A DNA stretch of 22,337 nucleotides from Candidatus Avimicrobium faecavium (GTDB lineage: Bacteria; Bacillota; Clostridia; Oscillospirales; Ruminococcaceae), in contig CAJFQR010000011.1 in the NCBI GenBank assembly GCA_904419105.1, positions 1-22,337 on the forward strand. Reading direction: 5' to 3'. How positions within the stretch are numbered: the first letter of the stretch is position 1; each line of letters begins with the position of its first letter. The notes under the pieces were generated by a model, which was given only the letters and a program-made list of their open reading frames with translations, was not told the origin of the DNA and did no database searches. Shown piece by piece: positions 1-7,297 of this stretch. The position numbers and the translations under genes are program-made.

Positions 1-697
1 GGCGGCTCATGCCCCTGCCCTCCGAGCCGACGATGAGTGCCACCGGCCCGGTATAATCGATCTCACACCAGCACTGGCCCTCCATATCGGTGCCGTACAC
101 CCATACGCCCTCTTTTTTGAGCTGGTCCACGGCGGCGGCCAGATTGGGCACCCGCACCACCGGCAGGTGCTCCACCGCACCGGCGCTGGTCTTGGCCACC
201 GACACCGTCAGCCCAACACCGCCCCGTTTGGGGATCAGGATGCCGTGAGCGCCGGCAGTCTCGGCGGTGCGGATGATCGCCCCGAGGTTGTGCGGATCGG
301 TGATGCCGTCTGCAATGATGACAAACAGCGGCTTGCCGTCTGCGCGCTTGTAGACATCCTCCATCGTCGAGTAGTGGGCGGCGCCGGTAACGGCGATAAC
401 GCCCTGGTGGTTCTGCCGGGCGCACATGGCGTCCAGCTTGGCCGGGCTGACCTCCTTCACCGGGATCTCCTGATCCCGGGCCATCGCCTTGATCCTGCCG
501 ATGCTGCCGTGGCTCTCGCCGCCGACGATCAGAATCTGCTCCACCGGCCGGCCGGACCGCAGCAGCTCGATAACGCCGTTGCGGCCGATGACGATGTCCT
601 CCCGCTGCATTCCGCACGGGCGCTCCTCCCGGTGGTCCGGCCGGCGGTCCTCCGGGCGCTGCCGGGCCGGACGCCCGGGTCTCTGGTTCTCTCTCAT
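1..697 (-). CDS. rlmB: 23S rRNA (guanosine-2'-O)-methyltransferase RlmB, 3' end cut by window
   Basis: TrmH/SpoU-family methyltransferase that places a 2'-O-methyl group on a guanosine of 23S rRNA, using SAM, in the cytoplasm. The start is the ATG at 697, preceded by GGAG about 10 nt upstream. The first ~30 residues are rich in Arg, Pro and Glu and are probably a disordered RNA-binding tail. They are followed by the SpoU substrate-binding domain (IGRNGVIELL) and then the SAM domain, with motif 1 (DPHNLGAIIRTAE) and motif 2 (VGSEGRGMSR) visible right up to the window edge, so only the last few dozen residues are missing. A short hairpin (724-729 with 737-742) lies in its leader. The family is certain; RlmB rather than a paralogous TrmH protein is very likely from the N-terminal domain. 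Confidence 0.93.
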   Translation of the reverse strand, partial: MRENQRPGRPARQRPEDRRPDHREERPCGMQREDIVIGRNGVIELLRSGRPVEQILIVGGESHGSIGRIKAMARDQEIPVKEVSPAKLDAMCARQNHQGVIAVTGAAHYSTMEDVYKRADGKPLFVIIADGITDPHNLGAIIRTAETAGAHGILIPKRGGVGLTVSVAKTSAGAVEHLPVVRVPNLAAAVDQLKKEGVWVYGTDMEGQCWCEIDYTGPVALIVGSEGRGMSR

Positions 698-847
698 AGG
701 TGCTTCTCTCCAACTGAAAGGCCCCTGCCTCTGTCGGGCAGGCCGATTTTTCGATATACACCTTTATCTTATCACATTTTACGACAGTTGGCACTATCTA
801 TCTTTTGGTTTTCCTCCCATTTCCGGAAAAAATCCCGCCGCAGCAGC

Positions 848-879
848 AAAAAAGCCCCGGCGGTGCGCCCGCCGGAGCC
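848..879 (-). terminator. Rho-independent terminator downstream of the small tail-anchored gene
   Basis: On the minus strand a GC-rich stem (about GCTCCGGCGG with CCGCCGGGGC, one G-U pair) and a short loop are followed by six T residues at 848-853. It lies 15 bases past the stop of the gene at 894-1172 and separates it from rlmB. Confidence 0.85.
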
Positions 880-893
880 CTCGCCCGGAATTT

Positions 894-1172
894 TCAGAAC
901 AAGAGGAGCAGCAGGAGCAACGCCGCCCCGACCGCCGCCGCCCCTTTGAGCAGGGCCGCCTTTGGGGGACGGCGCTCCTTGAGCAGCGTCCCTCCAGTGC
1001 TCCTCTCCCGGCGCTCGGCCTCGGCGCTGGCCCCTTTAAGAAAGGCCGCCGCCTCCCGCTCGATCTCCCCGCTGGACCAGTCCCCCTGCCGCACAAACAG
1101 AATCGCCCGTTCAAAATACCGGCTCTCCGGGTCCTGCACTTCGATGATCTTCCGGTTCACACCACGCAGCAT
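894..1172 (-). CDS. Small hypothetical protein with C-terminal membrane segment
   Basis: A 92-residue protein that I do not recognise. It begins MLRGVNRKIIEVQDPESRYF and ends in a hydrophobic segment of Ala and then seven Leu and a Phe (residues ~77-92) with nothing after it. It is therefore probably a tail-anchored protein with its soluble N-terminal part in the cytoplasm. The central part is charged (Glu/Arg/Lys) and probably helical. The ATG at 1172 has a GAGGTGAG-type ribosome site about 6 nt upstream, and a good terminator follows the stop, so it is a real monocistronic gene. No catalytic motif is visible. The ILFVRQGDWSSGEIEREAA stretch may be the family's conserved core, but this cannot be tested here. 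Confidence 0.75.
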   Translation of the reverse strand: MLRGVNRKIIEVQDPESRYFERAILFVRQGDWSSGEIEREAAAFLKGASAEAERRERSTGGTLLKERRPPKAALLKGAAAVGAALLLLLLLF

Positions 1173-1548
1173 ACTGTCTCACCTCACCGCCTGCGCATCT
1201 ATGGATCTGAAGGTAGTATCGGCCCGGGCGGCGGTTTTATACGCTGTCCGGCAGGCTCTGCGCATTTTTCACAACAAAAACGGCCGGTATCCTGTCGGCG
1301 GCTTCCGGTTTTGTCCCGGTTCAATTACCCGCCGTATAGTGAAACTTTCCACACTTTCCACGGGAGTTTCCCCAATTGCGGCACCGTCTCTGTTGAAAAG
1401 TCTGTTGAAACCGTGGAAAACTCCGCTTGTCTGGCAGATCTGCCCTTTTTCACCGGCTGGCGGAAACCGGAAGGTCACTGTTGAAACCCAGTTTTTGTAA
1501 ACTTAACTCGGCCGTAACGTTCCTACAAATAGTAATTTACAATTTGGA

Positions 1549-1568
1549 CATTTTCCATCGTGAAAATG
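1549..1568. promoter_or_regulatory. Palindrome upstream of the ogg promoter
   Basis: Perfect 7-bp arms CATTTTC (1549-1555) and GAAAATG (1562-1568) flank a 6-base spacer. The centre is about 60 bases upstream of the start site predicted from the -10 at 1607-1612, a usual place for a regulator site. No regulator is identified. Confidence 0.4.
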
Positions 1569-1582
1569 CCGGGGCCTCACCC

Positions 1583-1612
1583 TTGTCACAGCCGTGCCCG
1601 ATGGTATATAAT
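1583..1612 (+). promoter_or_regulatory. Sigma-A-type promoter of the ogg-arsR operon
   Basis: TTGTCA (1583-1588) and TATAAT (1607-1612) are separated by 18 bases. The expected start lies near 1619, giving a ~25-base leader that includes the AGGAGG ribosome site at 1631-1636. Confidence 0.8.
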
Positions 1613-1643
1613 AGATTTGTATGTCGAAAAAGGAGGCCCTGCT

Positions 1644-2507
1644 ATGCCTGTATCCACCCCCACGGCTGCCGTCCGGCTGCGCGCCGTGCCCTTTGATCTG
1701 AAAGAGACCTTCGAGTGCGGCCAGTGCTTTCGCTGGGATCCGGACAGCACCGGCGGCTACCGGGGCATCGTCGGCCGGCGGGTGGTCACCCTACGGCAGG
1801 ACGGGGACTTTCTCATGGCGGAGGGCCTGACCCAGCCGGAGGCGGAGGCTCTGCTGGTCCCCTATCTCGCGCTGGATGAGGACTACGCCGCCATCCACGC
1901 CCTCTTCCGGGAAAACGAGACGCTGGCCCGGGCAGTGGACTATGCCCCGGGCATCCGGGTGCTGCGGCAGGACCGCTGGGAGGCGCTCTGCTCCTTCATT
2001 CTCAGCCAGAACAACAACATCAAGCGCATCAAGGGCATCATTGCCCGGCTGTGCGAGAGCTTTGGGGAGCCCCTCGGCGGCGGGGACTACGCCTTCCCCG
2101 GCCCGGAGGTGCTGGCCTCCCTCTCGGAGGAGGACCTGGCCCCGCTGCGCTGCGGCTTCCGGGCCCGCTATGTGCTGGACGCCGCCCGAAAGGTTGCCGG
2201 CGGCGAGGTGGACCTGGATGCGGTGGCCGCCCTGCCCACCGAGGAGGCCGCTGTGGCGCTGCAGGCCATCTGCGGCGTCGGCATCAAGGTGGCCCACTGC
2301 GCGCTGCTCTACGGCTTCCACCGCATCGAGTGCCTGCCGGTGGATGTGTGGATGCGCCGGGTGATGGCCACCCTCTACCCGAATGGCCTGCCGCAGGAGC
2401 TGCTCCCCTATGCGGGCATCGCCCAGCAATATCTGTTCCACTACTCCCGCTGCCACCCGTCCCTCTTTGCCGGGGACGGCCAGCCTGCGAAAGGAGACCG
2501 ACCGTGA
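1644..2507 (+). CDS. ogg: 8-oxoguanine DNA glycosylase/AP lyase, OGG1-type
   Basis: A 287-residue HhH-GPD base-excision repair enzyme that excises 8-oxoguanine paired with cytosine and can nick the abasic site. The N-terminal OGG domain shows FDLKETFECGQCFRW (about residues 17-31). The helix-hairpin-helix/GPD core has GVGIKVAHC with the expected Schiff-base lysine K215, and LPVDVW with catalytic aspartate D234. The 19-residue spacing equals K249/D268 of human OGG1. The ATG at 1644 was chosen because AGGAGG sits 7 bases upstream and the promoter at 1583-1612 excludes the upstream in-frame ATG at 1560. The stop overlaps the next start by four bases (GTGA), so it is co-translated with an ArsR-type repressor, an unusual partner. 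Confidence 0.93.
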   Translation: MPVSTPTAAVRLRAVPFDLKETFECGQCFRWDPDSTGGYRGIVGRRVVTLRQDGDFLMAEGLTQPEAEALLVPYLALDEDYAAIHALFRENETLARAVDYAPGIRVLRQDRWEALCSFILSQNNNIKRIKGIIARLCESFGEPLGGGDYAFPGPEVLASLSEEDLAPLRCGFRARYVLDAARKVAGGEVDLDAVAALPTEEAAVALQAICGVGIKVAHCALLYGFHRIECLPVDVWMRRVMATLYPNGLPQELLPYAGIAQQYLFHYSRCHPSLFAGDGQPAKGDRP

Positions 2508-2851
2508 CCCATACCCCCTGCGACCCGACGGTACCGCTGTGGCCCACCGCCCAGGAGCTCCCCACCGACCGGGAGCTCGAGCGGCTCAGCGAAGTGTTCA
2601 AGATCTTTTCCGACGGCAGCCGGCTGCGCATCATCTCGGCGCTGATCAGCCAGGAGCTGTGCGTCGCCGACCTGGCGGAGCAGCTGGGCATGAGCCAGTC
2701 GGCGGTGTCCCACCAGCTGCGGCTGCTGCGCAACGCCCACCTGGTCAAGACCCGCCGGGAGGGCAAGAGCATCTTTTACAGCCTGGATGACGACCATGTG
2801 GTCTCGATCCTGAGCCAGGGCCTGGCGCATATCCGCCACACCGGCCGCTGA
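2504..2851 (+). CDS. ArsR/SmtB-family metal-sensing repressor with CzrA-like zinc site
   Basis: A 115-residue winged-helix repressor. The recognition helix region is ELCVADLAEQLGMSQSAVSH, followed by QLRLLRNAHLVKTRREGK and the wing. The last helix carries D96, H98, H109 and H112 with spacings 2/11/3, exactly those of the alpha-5 zinc site of CzrA (D84, H86, H97, H100). Metal (Zn/Co) binding should therefore release it from DNA. The alpha-3 site of CadC-type proteins is not complete: LCVADL has one Cys. The GTG start at 2504 overlaps the ogg stop and has AAAGGAGA 7 bases upstream. No metal pump or other obvious target lies next to it; the target may be its own operon or distant. A terminator follows. 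Confidence 0.9.
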   Translation: MTHTPCDPTVPLWPTAQELPTDRELERLSEVFKIFSDGSRLRIISALISQELCVADLAEQLGMSQSAVSHQLRLLRNAHLVKTRREGKSIFYSLDDDHVVSILSQGLAHIRHTGR

Positions 2852-2863
2852 ACCCACATCCCT

Positions 2864-2888
2864 GCCCGGCAGCCGCCCGGGCTTTTTT
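2864..2888 (+). terminator. Rho-independent terminator after arsR
   Basis: GCCCGG (2864-2869) pairs with CCGGGC (2877-2882) and is followed by six T residues, 13 bases after the arsR stop. Confidence 0.85.
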
Positions 2889-3026
2889 GCGCCCATCTGC
2901 GCCGATTTGGCAGAAAGAGAAAAATATCCCGCTCTCTCGCCGGTTTTTTCGCAAATTCGACAGGGGCCCCGGCCTATACTGAAGGCACCGGCACCACCGG
3001 AATCCAGACAGAAAGAAGGAGCTCCT

Positions 3027-3221
3027 ATGACAGACCCCACCTTTTCCGCAGCCCGGCGCCGCGCCCGGCTGGACATCCACCTGCTGCGGCTGCGCCAGGA
3101 GACCGCCGCCCTCTACCGGCCGGGGATTCCCCGCCAGTCTGCGGCCTTCCACCGCCGGCTGCGGGAGCTCGAACGCACGCTGGCCGCCCGGCAGCGGCTG
3201 CGGGATACCGCTTCCAGATAG
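3027..3221 (+). CDS. Small basic hypothetical protein
   Basis: A 64-residue protein that I do not recognise. It is strongly basic (many Arg) and predicted helical, with Leu/Arg heptad-like patterning (LDIHLLRLRQET and LRELERTLAARQRLR), so it may form a short coiled coil. The ATG at 3027 was chosen for AGAAAGAAGGAG ending about 5 bases upstream. A TATACT element near 2975-2980 could be its -10, although no good -35 is seen. It lies between the arsR terminator and the promoter of the next lipoprotein, so it is probably monocistronic. Low-complexity Arg/Ala/Leu composition makes function guesses unsafe. Confidence 0.6.
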   Translation: MTDPTFSAARRRARLDIHLLRLRQETAALYRPGIPRQSAAFHRRLRELERTLAARQRLRDTASR

Positions 3222-3249
3222 CGGCAGCTTCTCTGCACCCAATTTTCTC

Positions 3250-3278
3250 TGGTCAGCGCGCCGGATCTTGTGTATAAT
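3250..3278 (+). promoter_or_regulatory. Promoter of the Ig-like lipoprotein gene
   Basis: TGGTCA (3250-3255) and TATAAT (3273-3278) are 17 bases apart, about 70 bases before the predicted start codon. Confidence 0.65.
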
Positions 3279-3356
3279 AGGCATCAAAGGGCCGGATCGG
3301 GCCACCGCTCCGGCAGATGCTCTATATGTTACACTTTTGACTATGAGGTGTTTTGT

Positions 3357-4646
3357 ATGACTATGAGAAAATTTCTCCCGCTGCTGGCGACTGCCGCCGC
3401 CGCAGCGGCGCTGGCCACCGGGTGTGTCACCAACGGCGCCATCACCACGCTGGATCTCACCGACACCAACGGCGAGACGCTGCAGTCGGTGAGCGAGTGG
3501 GACCCCGGAGAGAGCCACACCTATTCGATGCCCACCCTGCCGGACGGGTGCGAGGTGAACATCGTCAGCTCCGACCCGTCGCTGCTCTCTGCCGAGCTGA
3601 GCGAGGGGACGCTGACCCTCACCGCCGAAAACACCGGCAAGGCCATCCTCACCGTCGAGGTGGCACTGGACGGCAACACCTTCTCCAAGAGCTATGAGGT
3701 GCAGATCTCCGACCGGCAGCTGCAGGTCGGGGTCACTCTGATCGACTCCCGTACCATCGCCGACCCAAACAACCTGGAGGACTCCTACCGGCCAGCCCAG
3801 CCGAGCCTGGGCGGGGCGGTGTTCGCCGACAACTTCCTCGAGCTGCAGGCGGGCAACCAGGCCACGCTGCAGTTCACCGGCTTTGACGCCACCGGCGGGG
3901 AACCGGTGCCGGTCCAGTCCGCCGTGACGGTGCGCACTGCCAGCGAGGAGACCGGATTTGACGGCACATACTACCTCTCCGGCGACCGGGTGGTGCTCCA
4001 GTGCCCCCGGGCCGGTCAGTACACCCTGGAGCTGCTCGCCGTCTGCGACGGCTACCCGGACACACCGGTGACCCTCACCATCTCAGTATCCGAACCGAAC
4101 CAGACCCTGTCCCTGTCCGCCAAGGGATTTGACCCCTATGCGCCGGTCATTGAGGTCGGCGGCAGCGTGACCATCGATGTGGAGACCCTCTCGGAGGAGA
4201 GCACCCTGGCCGTCACAGCCGACGGCACGGTGGCCACCGCGGCGGTCACCGAAAACGGCCGGGTCACCATCACCGCTGTCACCGAGGGGACCGGCAGCGT
4301 GACCATCACCGCCACCGCCCCGGGCTATGCCGACACCTCACTGACCATTCCGGTGGAGTCGGTGCCGGAGCTGATCCCTCTCACCATCCTCGGGGACCGG
4401 CTGGAGCGCAACAATGTAGTGCAGCTGGCCGTCGGGGAGACGGTGGAGCTCACCGTCCTCAACCCCGATGAGGGCACCCTCACCCGGCAGATCGCCGATG
4501 AGGAGATCGTCGAAGCGGTGCAGAAGTCCAACAAGCTCGAGCTCACCGGCCTTTCTGCAGGTGAAACCACCATCACCCTCACCTGTGAGCGGGGCGGCTA
4601 CACCACCAACGAAAAGGTCCTCACCGTCCGTGTCACTGAAGAATAA
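3357..4646 (+). CDS. Surface lipoprotein with bacterial Ig-like repeats
   Basis: A 429-residue exported lipoprotein. Residues 1-22 form a lipoprotein signal (MTMRKFLPLL, then an Ala run) ending in the lipobox LATGC with the lipidated cysteine at 23. The rest is Thr/Val/Gly-rich beta-sheet sequence with Ig-like (BIG2-type) units at about 55-105, 275-340 and 345-429; recurring phrases such as TLTLTAENTGKAILTV and GLSAGETTITLTC show the pattern. It should sit on the outer face of the membrane; the ligand is unknown. The ATG at 3357 has GAGGTG 6 bases upstream; the in-frame ATG at 3363 is the alternative. It has its own promoter and a shared terminator with the convergent sirtuin gene. Confidence 0.85.
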   Translation: MTMRKFLPLLATAAAAAALATGCVTNGAITTLDLTDTNGETLQSVSEWDPGESHTYSMPTLPDGCEVNIVSSDPSLLSAELSEGTLTLTAENTGKAILTVEVALDGNTFSKSYEVQISDRQLQVGVTLIDSRTIADPNNLEDSYRPAQPSLGGAVFADNFLELQAGNQATLQFTGFDATGGEPVPVQSAVTVRTASEETGFDGTYYLSGDRVVLQCPRAGQYTLELLAVCDGYPDTPVTLTISVSEPNQTLSLSAKGFDPYAPVIEVGGSVTIDVETLSEESTLAVTADGTVATAAVTENGRVTITAVTEGTGSVTITATAPGYADTSLTIPVESVPELIPLTILGDRLERNNVVQLAVGETVELTVLNPDEGTLTRQIADEEIVEAVQKSNKLELTGLSAGETTITLTCERGGYTTNEKVLTVRVTEE

Positions 4647-4653
4647 ACCGATG

Positions 4654-4685
4654 AAAAAACGCCTGTCGAGGGACAGGCGTTTTTC
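4654..4685. terminator. Bidirectional terminator between convergent genes
   Basis: A 9-bp perfect stem, ACGCCTGTC (4659-4667) with GACAGGCGT (4672-4680), has a 4-base loop, an A run before it and a T run after it. It can end both the lipoprotein transcript (plus) and the sirtuin operon (minus). Confidence 0.88.
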
Positions 4686-4691
4686 GTTTTC

Positions 4692-5414
4692 TCAGCGGAT
4701 ACCGTCCAGGACTTCTCCGATCTTTCCCCGGATCAGCAGGTCCGCCTGCCGGTCCATCGGCGTCGGCGAGAGGTTCACCACCGCCAGGCAGTCCCCGTTA
4801 AAATACCGCAGCAGACCCGCCGCCGGATACACCGCCAGCGAGGTGCCCGCCACCAGCAGCGTATCCGCCCGCTCGATGGCGGCGACGGCGGCGGACACCG
4901 TCGCATCGTCCAGCATCTCCCCATAGAGCACCACATCCGGCTTGATGATGCCCCCGCACACCGGGCAGCGGGGCACCGGCTCCCCGTTCATCACCGCATC
5001 GAGTCCGTAGGGGCGGCGGCAGTCCATACAGTGGTTGCGGTGCACGCTGCCGTGCAGTTCGTAGACTACCCGGCTGCCCGCCGCCTGGTGCAGGCCGTCG
5101 ATGTTCTGGGTCACCACCGCGATGACCCGTCCCTCCGCCTCAAGCTCCGCCAGCCTCCGGTGGGCGGCGTTGGGCCGGGTGCCCGGCGGCGGCACCATCT
5201 CCCGCCGGTAGAAGTCGTAAAAGCCCGCCGGATCCCGGTCAAAGTACCCGCGGCTGACCATCTCCTCCGGCGGGAAGGGATAGGGGCTGTCGTAGATACC
5301 TCCGGCACTGCGGAAATCCCGGAGCCCAGACTCGGTACTGACACCGGCGCCACCGAAGAACACCGTCTTCCGGCCGGGGGCCAGCGCCTCAGCCAGCCGT
5401 TTTTTCTCATCCAT
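4692..5414 (-). CDS. cobB: NAD-dependent protein deacylase, SIR2/CobB family
   Basis: A 240-residue sirtuin that removes acyl groups from lysines while consuming NAD+, releasing nicotinamide and O-acyl-ADP-ribose. Visible hallmarks are GAGVSTESGLRDFRS (23-37), QNIDGLHQ (103-110), catalytic His121 in ELHGSV, and a zinc ribbon of Cys129/Cys132 and Cys150/Cys153. The length is that of a minimal bacterial sirtuin, with no extra defence-type domain, so a role in phage defence is not suggested. The ATG at 5414 has AGGAGGAGA upstream and overlaps the cca stop by 8 bases. It is the last gene of a four-gene operon with a HAD nucleotidase, a nuclease-like protein and the CCA enzyme. Confidence 0.95.
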   Translation of the reverse strand: MDEKKRLAEALAPGRKTVFFGGAGVSTESGLRDFRSAGGIYDSPYPFPPEEMVSRGYFDRDPAGFYDFYRREMVPPPGTRPNAAHRRLAELEAEGRVIAVVTQNIDGLHQAAGSRVVYELHGSVHRNHCMDCRRPYGLDAVMNGEPVPRCPVCGGIIKPDVVLYGEMLDDATVSAAVAAIERADTLLVAGTSLAVYPAAGLLRYFNGDCLAVVNLSPTPMDRQADLLIRGKIGEVLDGIR

Positions 5415-6618
5415 ATCGTGTCTCCTCCTGTCTGACCCGGTCCAGCAGTGCCGGCCGGGTGTTTTCACACTGTCCGTCGATGACCGCCTCCAGCAGCCGG
5501 GCCAGCAGCGTCCCCACCGCCGGGCCCTCCGGCACACCGGCGGCCAGCAGGTCCGCACCGGTCACCGCCAGCTCCCGGACGCTCCGGGGCAGCCCTGTCC
5601 GGCAGAACCGCTCATAGAGGGCGGCCTCCGGCTGCCGGGGGCCGCCCAGCGCCCGGTCCACGGCAAAGGCCAGGCGGGTGGCTTCGTCACCGAAACGGCA
5701 GGCCCGCCGCCGGACCTCGGGAGGGTCCTCCGACGGCGGGAGGGCCAGCCGCCTGGCTGCCTCGTCCAGCAGCCGCTCCCGGCTCCGGGGCAGCCGCAGC
5801 CTCCGGCAGAAGGCCGCCACCGCCGCCGGCCAGTCCCCCGGTGAGGCCGCCCGGGCCATCAAAAGCAGCCGGCTGTCCGGCTCCTCCGCCCGTGCAAAGG
5901 CCGCGAGCATCTCCGATGGGACCTCCGCAAGCGCCGGCCATACCCCGGCAAAGAGCCCCAGCATCTCCCCGGCAGCCCTGGAGAAATATTCCCCGTCCAC
6001 AAAGCCGGCCACCTCGGCGGTGATCCGCTCGGCGGAGAGGGCGGCGGTCTCCCGGCGAAGGCGCAGCGCGGCGGCAAGCGTCTCCCCCTCCACCGAAAAT
6101 CCAAGTTTTGCTGCGAACCGGGCCAGCCGCAAGATGCGCAGCGCATCCTCGGAAAACCGCCGCTCCGGCTCGCCGACCGCCCGCAGCAGCCGGGCCTCCA
6201 GGTCCTTTCTCCCGCCGTAGGGGTCCCGCAGCCGGCCCCGGCGGTCCATCGCCATGGCGTTCACCGTAAAGTCCCGGCGGGCCAGGTCCCCGTCGATGTC
6301 CGGCAGGAAGGCCACCTGCTCCGGGTGGCGGCGATCCCGGTAGGCTCCGTCCGCCCGAAAGGTGGTGAGCTCCAGCAGCCGCCCACCGGCCACCACCCCA
6401 ACGGTGCCGTGGGCTGCCCCGGCCAGCACCAGCTCATGGCCGGAAAAGAGGGCCGCCGTGCGCGCCGGCGGGCAGGAGACGGCGATGTCGTAGTCGTGCA
6501 CCGGCCGCCCGAGCAGACGGTCCCGGACACAGCCGCCCACCAGCCAGCCCTCCTCGCCGGCCTCCTCCAGCCGTGCAAGCACCGCCAGCACCTCCGGCGG
6601 CAGCCGGTCAGCGGCCAT
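5407..6618 (-). CDS. cca: CCA tRNA nucleotidyltransferase
   Basis: A 403-residue class II nucleotidyltransferase that adds or repairs the 3' CCA end of tRNAs from CTP and ATP without a template. The N-terminal catalytic domain has GGCVRD (28-33) and the metal-binding DYD (D42, D44), then RRDFTVNAMAM. The nucleotide-selecting motif is in RRFSEDALRILRLARF. The C-terminal part is a helical tRNA-binding region rich in Ala/Leu/Arg; no HD phosphohydrolase motif is obvious. The ATG at 6618 overlaps the upstream gene by 11 bases, with GGGTGGTG upstream. Poly(A) polymerase PcnB is the usual confusion; the motif block and Gram-positive context favour CCA addition. Confidence 0.92.
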   Translation of the reverse strand: MAADRLPPEVLAVLARLEEAGEEGWLVGGCVRDRLLGRPVHDYDIAVSCPPARTAALFSGHELVLAGAAHGTVGVVAGGRLLELTTFRADGAYRDRRHPEQVAFLPDIDGDLARRDFTVNAMAMDRRGRLRDPYGGRKDLEARLLRAVGEPERRFSEDALRILRLARFAAKLGFSVEGETLAAALRLRRETAALSAERITAEVAGFVDGEYFSRAAGEMLGLFAGVWPALAEVPSEMLAAFARAEEPDSRLLLMARAASPGDWPAAVAAFCRRLRLPRSRERLLDEAARRLALPPSEDPPEVRRRACRFGDEATRLAFAVDRALGGPRQPEAALYERFCRTGLPRSVRELAVTGADLLAAGVPEGPAVGTLLARLLEAVIDGQCENTRPALLDRVRQEETRYG

Positions 6619-7297
6619 CGCCTGACACCACCCGGCGGTAGAGGTAGGCCCGGCCCTCCCTGCCGCAGTGCTCCACCGCCCCGCACTTCTGCAGCGCCGC
6701 AAGGCCGCCGCTCACCGCCCGGGGACTGAGGCCGGTGGCCTGCCAGAGCATCTCCCGGGTGAAGACTTCGGGCAGCTCCGGCGGCAGCAGCCCTCCAAGG
6801 CCCTCCGGGAAGCGGTAGCTGTGGTCCTCCCGGAAGGCGGTGGGCACCCGGTCCAGCCGCCGGCAGTCCCGGCGGCCGACCCGGGCGTTCGGAGCCTCGG
6901 TGCGGTATTCGTCGGCGTCGAGCAGCAGCAGCCGCAGCGTCAGCTTCTCCCGGCCCAGCAGCGGAAGCAGCCGGGGCAGCTGATAGTAGCAGTCGTACAC
7001 GGTGCCCCGTTTGGGGCTCTTACGGCAGCGCAGCAGCACGCCGTTTTCGTCCACCGTGCAGATGCGCTTCTCCCGGATGATGGGCAGTACGATGGTGACC
7101 GGCATCGGCGGCAGGCCGAGGAGCTTTTTCACCAGCGGGGTCACACTGCCGGTCTGCACCTCGATGACCTCCCCGTCCCGGAACAGGTCGGCGACGATGC
7201 CCGCCACCGGCACCTCCTGGCAGCGCACATCCGGTTCCAGGTATTCCTTCACAGCCCGGTGGAGCGTGCGCTCGGACAGCGTACCGATGCCGCTCAC
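6608..7297 (-). CDS. Unrecognised protein with PD-(D/E)xK-like core and C-terminal winged helix
   Basis: A 229-residue protein of no family I can name with certainty. Residues 9-60 look like a restriction-endonuclease fold: a helix with Glu9, then VAGIVADLFRDGEVIEVQTG with Asp37 and the E46-x-Q48 pair, then Lys57/58. In PD-(D/E)xK enzymes such acidic/Gln residues bind the metal. A hydrophobic strand block (VTIVLPIIREKRICTV) follows. The last ~50 residues (TREMLWQATGLSPRAVSGG, AALQKCGAVEH) resemble a winged helix. The GTG at 7297 overlaps the HAD stop by four bases; the ribosome site is weak, so translational coupling is likely. Function is inferred only: a nucleic-acid-binding, possibly nuclease-like protein, or an inactive relative. 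Confidence 0.75.
   Translation of the reverse strand: MSGIGTLSERTLHRAVKEYLEPDVRCQEVPVAGIVADLFRDGEVIEVQTGSVTPLVKKLLGLPPMPVTIVLPIIREKRICTVDENGVLLRCRKSPKRGTVYDCYYQLPRLLPLLGREKLTLRLLLLDADEYRTEAPNARVGRRDCRRLDRVPTAFREDHSYRFPEGLGGLLPPELPEVFTREMLWQATGLSPRAVSGGLAALQKCGAVEHCGREGRAYLYRRVVSGDGR

Larger units (their letters stand above)
1173..1643. other. Gene-free stretch with DnaA-box-like 9-mers
   Basis: The 471 bases between divergent genes hold no convincing reading frame. They contain six related 9-mers: CTTTCCACA (1345-1353) directly followed by CTTTCCACG (1354-1362), then TGTTGAAAA (1391-1399), TGTTGAAAC (1403-1411), CGTGGAAAA (1412-1420) and TGTTGAAAC (1479-1487). The first two are in the opposite orientation to the last four. 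They resemble the DnaA box (TTATCCACA or its complement), usually with two mismatches. A more AT-rich tract (about 1491-1560) follows. This could be a DnaA-binding cluster or just a repeat-rich regulatory region; there is no dnaA nearby. Confidence 0.4.

Noticed and set aside
63..794. A 243-codon minus-strand frame over rlmB
   Set aside because: It is a shifted frame of the same DNA; the rlmB frame carries both SpoU motifs.
1345..1487. Calling this region the replication origin
   Set aside because: There is no dnaA, dnaN or rpmH nearby and the boxes deviate from consensus; kept only as a finding.
4692..5414. Sirtuin as part of a SIR2-type phage defence system
   Set aside because: It is a minimal CobB-type protein with the normal zinc ribbon, no partner effector, and housekeeping neighbours.
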